Source: an uncultured Acinetobacter sp. (GTDB lineage: Bacteria; Pseudomonadota; Gammaproteobacteria; Pseudomonadales; Moraxellaceae). Taken from it: 6,915 nt of DNA. The stretch is taken from the NCBI GenBank assembly GCA_900771065.1, contig CAAGMP010000248.1, positions 1-6,915 on the forward strand. The letters are read 5' to 3'. Made by a program: the position numbers and the translations under genes. Positions 1 to 4,951 of this stretch are shown here, piece after piece. Positions within the stretch are counted from its first letter, which is position 1; every line of letters begins with the position of its first letter. Below the pieces are notes generated by a model. The model worked only from the letters and a program-made list of their open reading frames with translations. It searched no databases and was not told the origin of the DNA.

Positions 1-12
1 CTCTTCCGATCT
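1..12. other. Residual Illumina adapter sequence (assembly artefact)
   Basis: The first twelve bases, CTCTTCCGATCT, are identical to the 3' end of the standard Illumina TruSeq adapter. The match stops exactly where a plausible protein reading frame begins at base 13. It lies at the extreme edge of the window, where untrimmed adapter survives assembly. A chance 12-base match to this particular sequence at this particular place is very unlikely. These bases should not be treated as genomic; read through in frame they would add four spurious codons (L-F-R-S) to the kinase. Confidence 0.93.
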
Positions 13-447
13 TTAAGTTTATCTGACCCTGCTATGGTGCAATATGCACGTGATGGTTTAGATGAAATGATTGCAGATGGTGTTGATCTTTTATTCTGCA
101 ATGAACAAGAAGCTTTAATGTACACTTGCAGTCAAAATTTAGAAGATGCAATTGTGGCATTGAAAAAAATCAGCCAACATATTGTCATCACTTTGGGGGC
201 AAAAGGTGCGTATATTGTAGATGAAAATACGCAAATCCATGTTCAAGGACGCCAAGTTGTCGCTGTTGATACCAATGGCGCAGGCGATGCCTTTTCAGGT
301 GCGTTTTTATATGGTATCAATCAAGGGTTTGATTTGCAGCAAGCAGCAAAATTAGCTATCTTGATTTCAAGCGAAGTGGTTGCTCAATTTGGTCCACGTT
401 TAGCTACTGCACGCTATGCAGAATTATTAGCACAACTAGAGGCATAA
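13..447 (+). CDS. PfkB-family kinase, adenosine kinase-like, 5'-truncated (C-terminal part)
   Basis: This is the C-terminal part of a ribokinase/PfkB-family enzyme, which transfers the ATP gamma-phosphate to a sugar or nucleoside hydroxyl in the cytoplasm. The frame is open from base 13, so the ATG at 34 is an internal methionine and not the start; the upstream codons read LSLSDPA, typical of the family core. About 144 residues remain of a usual 300-335. The PfkB signature DTNGAGDAF is encoded from 268, and its last GAGD aspartate (codon 286-288) is the expected catalytic base. A conserved NEQEA segment is encoded near 100-114 and an ITLGAKGAY strand near 187-213. Family membership is firm. 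Adenosine as substrate is inferred from overall resemblance, including the SEVVAQFGPRL tail, because the N-terminal substrate-binding half is missing. The stop lies 3 bases before the next gene, suggesting one operon. Confidence 0.85.
   Translation, partial: LSLSDPAMVQYARDGLDEMIADGVDLLFCNEQEALMYTCSQNLEDAIVALKKISQHIVITLGAKGAYIVDENTQIHVQGRQVVAVDTNGAGDAFSGAFLYGINQGFDLQQAAKLAILISSEVVAQFGPRLATARYAELLAQLEA
438..442 (+). promoter_or_regulatory. Ribosome binding site of the Rieske gene inside the kinase 3' end
   Basis: AGAGG lies 8 bases before the ATG at 451, entirely inside the last codons of the upstream kinase gene. It supports the chosen start. With the 3-base gap between the genes it suggests translational coupling. 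Confidence 0.6.
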
Positions 448-450
448 TTC

Positions 451-771
451 ATGTTTAAAATTTGTGAAACAGATGATATTGCTGAACGTGAAGCACGCTC
501 TTTTGAAACACCAAATGGCGATACCATTTTTATTACCCAACGTGATGGCTTATTTTTTGCTTATCAAAACCTATGCCCACATTTACAAGTTGAACTTGAA
601 TTTTTAGAAAATCAATTTTTAGACCGAGATCAAGAATTTATTGAATGTTCAACACATGGTGCTTTATTTGAAGTCGAAACAGGACACTGTATTTCTGGAC
701 CATGCCAAGGTCAAGCTTTAGAAAAAGTAGAAATTCAAGTGCATTCAGATGGCGGTATTTATTTAGTTTAA
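451..771 (+). CDS. Rieske [2Fe-2S] iron-sulfur protein
   Basis: This 106-residue soluble protein is built almost entirely of one Rieske domain. The cluster ligands are visible as C42-P-H44 and C66-S-T-H69, spaced C-x-H-x21-C-x2-H, so both cysteines and both histidines are present. The second box continues as HGALFEVETGHCISGPC, typical of stand-alone bacterial Rieske ferredoxin-like proteins whose partner is usually unknown. There is no signal peptide, membrane segment or oxygenase catalytic domain, so it is probably a small cytoplasmic electron carrier or redox protein. It sits 3 bases after the kinase gene and before a strong terminator, making it the last gene of that unit. Which enzyme it serves cannot be told from this window, because no oxygenase or reductase gene is nearby. 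Confidence 0.88.
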   Translation: MFKICETDDIAEREARSFETPNGDTIFITQRDGLFFAYQNLCPHLQVELEFLENQFLDRDQEFIECSTHGALFEVETGHCISGPCQGQALEKVEIQVHSDGGIYLV

Positions 772-773
772 AT

Positions 774-803
774 AAAAAAGGCTAGATTACTCTAGCCTTT
801 TTT
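774..803. terminator. Bidirectional intrinsic terminator between the Rieske gene and aroC
   Basis: A perfect 13-bp inverted repeat (774-786 with 791-803) encloses the loop TTAC. The core GGCTAGA/TCTAGCC is flanked by A6 on the left and T6 on the right, so it makes a stem followed by a U-tract on either strand. It lies 2 bases after the Rieske stop and 5 bases from the aroC stop at 809, so one hairpin can serve both convergent units. Confidence 0.92.
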
Positions 804-808
804 CAATA

Positions 809-1903
809 TTAGTTTGGTTCAATTGGTGCAAAAGGTGCAACCACATCGGCATTTTGTGCGCGATGACGCATAAAATGATCCATTAAAACAATTGCTAACA
901 TTGCTTCAGCAATTGGCGTTGCGCGAACACCAACACAAGGGTCGTGACGACCTTTAGTTAATACAGCCGTGTTTTCACGTTGTAAATTAATGGTTTTTCC
1001 TTCCGTAGTAATTGAAGCGGTTGGTTTAAGTGCAATTGCGACACGAATCGTTTGACCGCTTGAAATTCCACCTAAAATACCACCTGCATGATTTGCTAAA
1101 AAACCATCTGTTGTTAATTCATCGCGAGATTGATGACCAAAGTGTTCTGCAACAGCAAAACCATCGCCAATTTCAACCCCTTTAACGGCATTAATTGACA
1201 TCATTGCGTGGGCAATATCTGCATCTAAACGATCAAAAACAGGCTCACCCCAACCTACAGGAACTTTTTCTGCCACTATTTCTAAACGTGCGCCACAGCT
1301 TGTGCCTTGTTCACGCAACGAAGTGACTAAAGCTTCAAAACGTGGTACAGCATCAATATCGCCACAAAAAAATGGATTGTTTGGCACTTCATTCCAATCT
1401 AATTTTTCTGCTTTTTCAGTCCCAATTTGGGTAACATGACCACGAATGACGATACCAAATTTTTCAAATAAGTATTTTTTAGCAATTGCACCTGCTGCAA
1501 CACGCATGGCAGTTTCACGCGCACTTGAGCGACCACCACCACGGTAATCACGGAAACCATATTTTTGCGTATAAGTATAATCAGCGTGTCCCGGACGGAA
1601 AGTTTGGGCAATGTTGCCATAGTCTTTTGATTTTTGGTCTGTATTTCGAATAAGTAAACCAATTGAAGTCCCTGTGGTTTTACCTTCAAATACTCCTGAA
1701 ATAATTTCAACTTGATCAGGTTCTTTGCGCTGTGTCGCAAATTTTGAAGTGCCCGGTTTACGACGATCCAAATCGGCTTGTAAATCGGCTTCAGACAACG
1801 TTAAACCCGGTGGAACACCATCTACAATTGCCATTAAACCTGCGCCATGTGACTCACCACAGGTCGTTACACGAAAAAGTTGCCCAATACTGTTGCCTGC
1901 CAC
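809..1903 (-). CDS. aroC: Chorismate synthase
   Basis: AroC converts 5-enolpyruvylshikimate-3-phosphate to chorismate, the last shikimate-pathway step and branch point to aromatic amino acids, folate and quinones. It needs reduced FMN. The 364 residues match the usual length (about 360) and the protein resembles E. coli AroC throughout. Visible signatures are GESHG (16-20), RRKPG (47-51), RPGHADYTY (103-111) and RGGGRSSARET (121-131). H19 and H106 correspond to the two catalytic histidines. The start codon is GTG, fixed by the conserved MAGNSIGQLFRVT N-terminus and by AAGGAG 8 bases upstream. Only 12 bases separate it from prmB and the Shine-Dalgarno overlaps the prmB stop, so the two are probably co-transcribed and coupled. 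prmB-aroC is a familiar gammaproteobacterial order. Confidence 0.98.
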   Translation of the reverse strand: MAGNSIGQLFRVTTCGESHGAGLMAIVDGVPPGLTLSEADLQADLDRRKPGTSKFATQRKEPDQVEIISGVFEGKTTGTSIGLLIRNTDQKSKDYGNIAQTFRPGHADYTYTQKYGFRDYRGGGRSSARETAMRVAAGAIAKKYLFEKFGIVIRGHVTQIGTEKAEKLDWNEVPNNPFFCGDIDAVPRFEALVTSLREQGTSCGARLEIVAEKVPVGWGEPVFDRLDADIAHAMMSINAVKGVEIGDGFAVAEHFGHQSRDELTTDGFLANHAGGILGGISSGQTIRVAIALKPTASITTEGKTINLQRENTAVLTKGRHDPCVGVRATPIAEAMLAIVLMDHFMRHRAQNADVVAPFAPIEPN

Positions 1904-1911
1904 GTTTGCAA

Positions 1912-1917
1912 CTCCTT
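1912..1917 (-). promoter_or_regulatory. Strong Shine-Dalgarno of aroC overlapping the prmB stop codon
   Basis: On the minus strand the sequence reads TAAGGAG. The TAA is the prmB stop (1918-1916), and AAGGAG (1917-1912) stands 8 bases before the aroC GTG. A ribosome finishing prmB therefore sits on the aroC initiation site. This near-consensus site also settles that aroC starts at the GTG. Confidence 0.85.
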
Positions 1918-2926
1918 ATGCTTGAATCGATTGGATAAATAAGTCACGATATTCACGGCATTGCGCTGCAGTCAATGCAAAAATACCTGAACCACCTTTT
2001 TGGAATTGTAACCAATAAAAATCAACTGTATGGAAATTTTGCTTCATTGCCCATTCCGAATTACCCACTTCAATGACAATTAAGCCATCTTCAGTTAAAT
2101 AGTCTGCGGCTTGTGCTAACATTTTACGCACTAAATCCAAACCATCTTGACCTGCTGCCAATGCCAATTCGGGTTCATGACGAAACTCATCAGGCAAATC
2201 TGCCATATCTTCCGCATCAACATAAGGTGGATTAGATATAATTAAATCGTATTGATTTTCAGCAGGAATTTTTGCAAATAAATCAGATTCTAATAATGCA
2301 ATTTGATATTGCATATTGTGATGTTCAACATTAATTGAAGCAACTTCCAAAGCTTCTTTTGAAATATCTGTTGCATCAATTTCAGCGTCAGGAAAAGCAT
2401 AGGCTAAAGCAATGGCAATACATCCCGAACCTGTACACATATCTAAAATGCGACGTGGCGTTTTAGGATTTTCACTTTCTGGCAAAGCATTTAATGCTTC
2501 ACGCATTTGCTCATTTTCATCAAGACAATATGGTGCAAAACGCTGATCAATTAATTCGGCAATTGGTGAACGTGGAATTAAAACACGCTCATCCACATAA
2601 AAAGGTTTATTACAAAAATAAGCCAAGTTCAATAAATATGAAGTTGGCACTTTTTCATTAATACGACGTTCCAATAAACTTAAGAACTCAGCTTTTTCAC
2701 TTGGAAGTAATTTTGCATCCAAAATTTCTGAATCGGCATTCCAATCTAAAGATAAAGTTTGCAAAACCAAAGCAGAACTTTCAGCAAAATAATCTTGTGT
2801 ACCTTGACCTAAATGCGCATCGTATTGGCGTAATGCTGAAACGCCAAAGCGAATAAAATCGCGGATTGTCGTTAAATTTTCAGCAGCTTCCTGTAAATGT
2901 TCAGGACTAATCGTCAATCGATCCAC
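1916..2926 (-). CDS. prmB: Ribosomal protein L3 N5-glutamine methyltransferase
   Basis: PrmB uses S-adenosylmethionine to methylate the glutamine side chain of a GGQ motif in ribosomal protein L3 during 50S assembly. The helical N-terminal domain (about 1-110) is followed by a class I Rossmann methyltransferase domain with motif I LDMCTGSGC (161-169), the acidic D187 after strand 2, and the glutamine-binding NPPY (232-235). VLIPRSPIAEL (115-125) is typical of PrmB; the release-factor enzyme PrmC usually has PRPDTE here. It has 336 residues against about 310 in E. coli; much of the excess is an acidic insert around 132-157, before motif I. The start is GTG, with TTGGAG 8 bases upstream and an E. 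coli-like N-terminus (MDRLTI). It lies 12 bases before aroC and 77 bases after the LprI-like gene. Confidence 0.95.
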   Translation of the reverse strand: MDRLTISPEHLQEAAENLTTIRDFIRFGVSALRQYDAHLGQGTQDYFAESSALVLQTLSLDWNADSEILDAKLLPSEKAEFLSLLERRINEKVPTSYLLNLAYFCNKPFYVDERVLIPRSPIAELIDQRFAPYCLDENEQMREALNALPESENPKTPRRILDMCTGSGCIAIALAYAFPDAEIDATDISKEALEVASINVEHHNMQYQIALLESDLFAKIPAENQYDLIISNPPYVDAEDMADLPDEFRHEPELALAAGQDGLDLVRKMLAQAADYLTEDGLIVIEVGNSEWAMKQNFHTVDFYWLQFQKGGSGIFALTAAQCREYRDLFIQSIQA

Positions 2927-2934
2927 TTAAGGCT

Positions 2935-2940
2935 CTCCAA
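2935..2940 (-). promoter_or_regulatory. Ribosome binding site fixing the prmB GTG start
   Basis: TTGGAG on the minus strand ends 8 bases before the GTG at 2926. There is no ATG at the expected N-terminus, so this site is the main nucleotide evidence for GTG initiation. Confidence 0.7.
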
Positions 2941-2961
2941 GGTCTATACAATAAAGCAGCT

Positions 2962-2991
2962 ATAATACCTTGTTTTTGAAATTTTTCGAAA
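2962..2991 (-). promoter_or_regulatory. Possible promoter for prmB-aroC
   Basis: In the 77-base gap upstream of prmB, the minus strand has a good -10 box TATTAT (2967-2962), 18 bases after a poor -35 box TTTCGA (2991-2986). Transcription would start near 2955, about 30 bases before the GTG. The -35 is weak, and the region is AT-rich enough to give such matches by chance. It may be a secondary promoter or prmB-aroC may be read from further upstream. Confidence 0.3.
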
Positions 2992-3003
2992 AGCTTTCAA
3001 AGA

Positions 3004-3399
3004 TTAATTTACATTTTTATTGTTCAAGCGAACTTGTAAACCATCTACACGTGAAGCAGTCATGGTTAAACTACAATTCAATTGTGGCAAATTCATATCA
3101 TTGGCTTTTTTATCTTTAATTTTGCAACTGCGTTCACGCACAGCGAGCCATTTTGCCTGATCTTGTTCCAATAAAGCCGATTCTTCTGCATTTTTTGCAT
3201 CTAATAAAGTATTGTAAGTTTTTTTCAATAACTTTTCTTGTGCTTTATATTCATCTAACTGACATTCATGAATTTCTTGTTTTTGATTTTTTGCGGCTTT
3301 CATACAACCAACAAATTCATCACTATATTTTGCAAAAGTACTCGATGTAACAAATAACATACTGCATGCTAAGCCTAATCCGATTAAATTTTTATGCAT
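3004..3399 (-). CDS. Secreted LprI-like (DUF1311-type) small protein
   Basis: This 131-residue protein begins with a clear Sec signal peptide: basic start MHKN, hydrophobic stretch 5-18, and a likely signal peptidase I site after S-T-F-A23. The mature part (about 108 residues) is charged and helical with four cysteines (C32, C46, C92, C109), enough for two disulfides in the periplasm. The pattern, with C-x13-C near the front, a central KKTYNTLL and QAKWLAVRERSC helix, and a final C-x7-R segment, resembles the LprI N-terminal/DUF1311 family, named after a mycobacterial lysozyme inhibitor. Most members have no tested function, so lysozyme inhibition is only a possibility. The ATG at 3399 is preferred over in-frame codons up to 3420 because AAGGGG stands 7 bases upstream and the signal peptide starts properly there. 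It overlaps the upstream stop in TAATG. Confidence 0.75.
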   Translation of the reverse strand: MHKNLIGLGLACSMLFVTSSTFAKYSDEFVGCMKAAKNQKQEIHECQLDEYKAQEKLLKKTYNTLLDAKNAEESALLEQDQAKWLAVRERSCKIKDKKANDMNLPQLNCSLTMTASRVDGLQVRLNNKNVN

Positions 3400-3401
3400 T
3401 A
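3397..3401 (-). promoter_or_regulatory. TAATG stop-start overlap coupling two small genes
   Basis: The minus strand reads TAATG: TAA (3401-3399) ends the upstream 121-residue gene, and ATG (3399-3397) starts the LprI-like gene, sharing one base. With AAGGGG just upstream, inside the first gene, this is a classic termination-reinitiation junction and indicates that the two proteins are made together. Confidence 0.8.
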
Positions 3402-3764
3402 TTGATCCCCTTCTTTCCATACATCTTCATAATCATCTTGATCGATCATAAAACGATAACCTACATCTAATGCCAAATATGGCAAGACTTCAGGCAAAAT
3501 GTCTTGTAATTGTTTTACGGTTACAATTTCAAATTGAGCTTCAGATTGCAATTCACCTGCATAAATATACCAACTCGGTTCTGCAGGAGAATTGACTCGA
3601 TGACGCAATCCAACCAATGGCTCTTGTTCTAACGTGTTCATTGCCACTGCAATAAGGTCATCGCCTTTAAGTTCAATATAATTTGAACCAAATTCTTCAC
3701 ACAATAACTTTTGTTCTGCAATTAATTCTTGCAATGCGCTATTTTTTACTGCCGATTTTGTCAT
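3399..3764 (-). CDS. Small acidic cytoplasmic protein, possibly Imm33/DUF2185-like
   Basis: I do not firmly recognise this 121-residue protein. It has no signal peptide, membrane segment or cysteine pair; the single cysteine is C22. The N-terminal 25 residues look helical, and the C-terminus is very acidic (DQDDYEDVWKEGDQ). The middle and C-terminal pattern is a W-Y-I-Y-A-G-E-L strand, then a helix with LPEVLPYLALDVGYRF. This recalls the 'W..(F/Y).G.E ... PYL..P.G..F' layout of DUF2185/Imm33 proteins, a family that includes immunity proteins of polymorphic toxin systems. This is from memory and tentative; no toxin gene is adjacent. The ATG at 3764 is the only sensible start but lacks a clear Shine-Dalgarno, so expression may be low or the transcript may start nearby. 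It is coupled to the LprI-like gene. Confidence 0.72.
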   Translation of the reverse strand: MTKSAVKNSALQELIAEQKLLCEEFGSNYIELKGDDLIAVAMNTLEQEPLVGLRHRVNSPAEPSWYIYAGELQSEAQFEIVTVKQLQDILPEVLPYLALDVGYRFMIDQDDYEDVWKEGDQ

Positions 3765-3884
3765 ACGATTCGTTTAAGGTAAATTTAATTTAGCTTAACG
3801 CAAAGCCAATTGATGTGCTGCAATTTTTTTTCGCTGAATTCCTGTTTTTAAATCATCATTTATGAATTTTGTCATTTTTTGACA

Positions 3885-3913
3885 TTGTTAATTTGTTACA
3901 AAGTTTTCATTAT
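3885..3913 (+). promoter_or_regulatory. Candidate promoter of aroQ-accB-accC
   Basis: TTGTTA (3885-3890) and CATTAT (3908-3913) are 17 bases apart, giving a reasonable sigma70-type promoter. A perfect TTGACA at 3879-3884 abuts the -35 but has no -10 at the right distance. The start would fall near 3920, leaving a leader of about 130 bases that contains the TTTTGCA repeats. The call rests on consensus matching only. Confidence 0.4.
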
Positions 3914-3996
3914 AGGGCTCGTTTTTTATAAACGTATTTTGAACCAATTTAACGAAATTACACAGCACATTCAAAATTTTGTGCCTTAATCGGCAA

Positions 3997-4032
3997 ATTT
4001 TGCATATATTTTGCAACTCTAGTTTGCAAAAT
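3997..4032. repeat. TTTTGCA direct and inverted repeats before aroQ
   Basis: ATTTTGCA occurs at 3997-4004 and again 11 bases later (4008-4015), about one helical turn. The second copy extended (ATTTTGCAA, 4008-4016) is matched by a perfect inverted copy, TTGCAAAAT (4024-4032), across a 7-base spacer. The cluster ends 6 bases before the aroQ Shine-Dalgarno. It could be an operator or a leader-RNA hairpin (9-bp stem), but no known regulator site was recognised. Confidence 0.55.
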
Positions 4033-4038
4033 AAATTT

Positions 4039-4042
4039 GGAG
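4039..4042 (+). promoter_or_regulatory. Shine-Dalgarno that sets the aroQ start at 4049
   Basis: GGAG stands 6 bases before the ATG at 4049. An in-frame TTG at 4037 overlaps this site and cannot be the start, so aroQ begins with MSLNILVIHGPN as in other type II enzymes. Confidence 0.85.
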
Positions 4043-4048
4043 CAAAAA

Positions 4049-4489
4049 ATGAGTTTAAATATTTTGGTTATTCATGGACCAAATTTAAATCTTTTAGGAA
4101 AGCGTGAACCTGAAATTTATGGACACCTCAGCTTAGAAGATATTAATTTGCAACTCATTGCCCAAGCAAATCAAAATGGACATTGTTTACACACTTTCCA
4201 AAGCAATTGGGAAGGTGCAATTGTTGACCGCATTCATGAAGCGCAACAAGAGCAGGTCGATTACATTATTATTAACCCGGCTGCGCTTACTCATACTTCT
4301 GTCGCTTTACGCGATGCATTACTTGGCGTTGCCATTCCATTTGTTGAAGTTCATCTTTCAAATGTACATGCGCGCGAAGCGTTTAGACACCATTCTTATC
4401 TATCTGATAAAGCCATTGGGGTCATTTGTGGCTTAGGTGCAAAAGGTTATTCGTTTGCGCTGAACTTTATTACCGAACAATCTTGCTAA
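4049..4489 (+). CDS. aroQ: Type II 3-dehydroquinate dehydratase
   Basis: AroQ dehydrates 3-dehydroquinate to 3-dehydroshikimate, the third shikimate-pathway step, as a cytoplasmic dodecamer of the type II class (unrelated to AroD). The 146 residues are the normal length. The N-terminal motif HGPNLNLLGKREPEIYG (9-25) contains the flexible-loop R19 and the catalytic Y24. Further active-site features are N76-P77, H82 in the THTSVALRDAL segment, H102 in VEVHLSN (100-105), and R113. All expected catalytic residues appear present. It leads an operon with accB, whose start lies 22 bases after its stop; aroQ-accB-accC is a common arrangement in gammaproteobacteria such as Pseudomonas. Pairing with fatty acid synthesis genes has no obvious pathway logic and probably reflects growth-linked control. 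Confidence 0.97.
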   Translation: MSLNILVIHGPNLNLLGKREPEIYGHLSLEDINLQLIAQANQNGHCLHTFQSNWEGAIVDRIHEAQQEQVDYIIINPAALTHTSVALRDALLGVAIPFVEVHLSNVHAREAFRHHSYLSDKAIGVICGLGAKGYSFALNFITEQSC

Positions 4490-4511
4490 ATTTTCACGAG
4501 GAATACTATTC

Positions 4512-4934
4512 ATGGATATTCGTAAAATCAAAAAACTCATCGATTTAATGATTGAATCTGACTTACAAGCAATTGAAGTTAAAGAAGGTGATCAATCTAT
4601 CGCTTTAACACGTCGTATTGCTGTTGCGGCTGCACCACTGGCTCATGCACCTGCAGCTGCACCTGTTAGCGCAGAAGCACCTGCGAAAAAATCACGTGGT
4701 GCTGTTGAAAATTCGCCAATGGTTGGTGTGTTCTATGCCGCATCAAGCCCAGGCGAAGCACCTTTTGTTAAAGTAGGTCAAACCGTTTCAGCGGGTGAAA
4801 CGTTGGGTATTATTGAAGCCATGAAAATCATGAATCCAATTGAAGCAACACAAAGTGGCGTTATTGAAGAAATTTTAGTAGAAAATGGCGAAGTCGTTCA
4901 ATTTGGTCAACCTCTGTTTCGTTTCCGCGCTTAA
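4512..4934 (+). CDS. accB: Biotin carboxyl carrier protein of acetyl-CoA carboxylase
   Basis: AccB carries biotin between the biotin carboxylase (AccC) and the carboxyltransferase (AccA-AccD) in making malonyl-CoA. The N-terminal segment (1-35) is followed by a flexible Ala/Pro-rich linker (about 37-60) and the biotinyl domain (about 65-140). The biotin site EAMKIMN has its acceptor at K105, codon 4824-4826. SPMVGVFYAASSPGE (68-82) spans the protruding 'thumb' typical of AccB, which separates it from lipoyl domains and pyruvate carboxylase carriers. At 140 residues it is a little shorter than the E. coli protein (156), mainly through a shorter linker. GAGGA stands 9 bases before the ATG. It is followed by accC after 17 bases. 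In E. coli AccB represses its own operon; whether that holds here is unknown. Confidence 0.97.
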   Translation: MDIRKIKKLIDLMIESDLQAIEVKEGDQSIALTRRIAVAAAPLAHAPAAAPVSAEAPAKKSRGAVENSPMVGVFYAASSPGEAPFVKVGQTVSAGETLGIIEAMKIMNPIEATQSGVIEEILVENGEVVQFGQPLFRFRA

Positions 4935-4951
4935 ACCACAGGACATTTATC

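Larger units (their letters stand above)
3765..4048. other. Divergent intergenic control region (no gene)
   Basis: These 284 bases separate the minus-strand unit from aroQ. I see no coding frame or RNA gene. The region is strongly AT-rich and should hold promoters for both directions. A weak minus-strand candidate is TTGGCT (3809-3804) and TAAATT (3787-3782), 16 bases apart. A better plus-strand candidate and a repeat cluster are listed separately. CAAAATTTTG at 3972-3981 is a perfect 10-base palindrome, and TGCC/GGCA (3982-3985/3992-3995) forms a short inverted repeat beside it. Confidence 0.7.

Noticed and set aside
34..447. ATG at 34 as the start of the kinase gene
   Set aside because: The frame is open upstream with family-like residues (LSLSDPA), and the protein would lack more than half of the PfkB fold. 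The gene runs off the contig edge.
1399..1740. Open frame on the minus strand inside aroC in another frame
   Set aside because: It is fully contained in aroC, a conserved gene, has a basic low-complexity composition and no ribosome site; it is a shadow frame.
2975..3001. TTTGAAA/TTTCAAA inverted repeat after the LprI-like gene as a terminator
   Set aside because: The 7-bp stem is A/T-dominated with a 13-base loop and no proper T-run; too weak to call, so read-through into prmB is possible.
3361..3369. Lipoprotein signal (L-A-C at residues 10-12) in the LprI-like protein
   Set aside because: The -3 position is Gly, not Leu/Val/Ile, the hydrophobic stretch before the cysteine is too short, and a signal peptidase I site (TFA) follows at the normal distance.
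3400..3420. Longer N-terminus (MERRGSI) for the LprI-like protein
   Set aside because: The ATG at 3399 has a good ribosome site, forms a TAATG junction and begins a standard signal peptide.
3870..3884. TGTCA/TGACA inverted repeat in the divergent region as an operator
   Set aside because: The arms are only 5 bp around a T-run in very AT-rich DNA; easily due to chance.
4037..4048. TTG at 4037 as the aroQ start
   Set aside because: It overlaps the GGAG ribosome site for the ATG at 4049 and adds residues absent from the conserved N-terminus.
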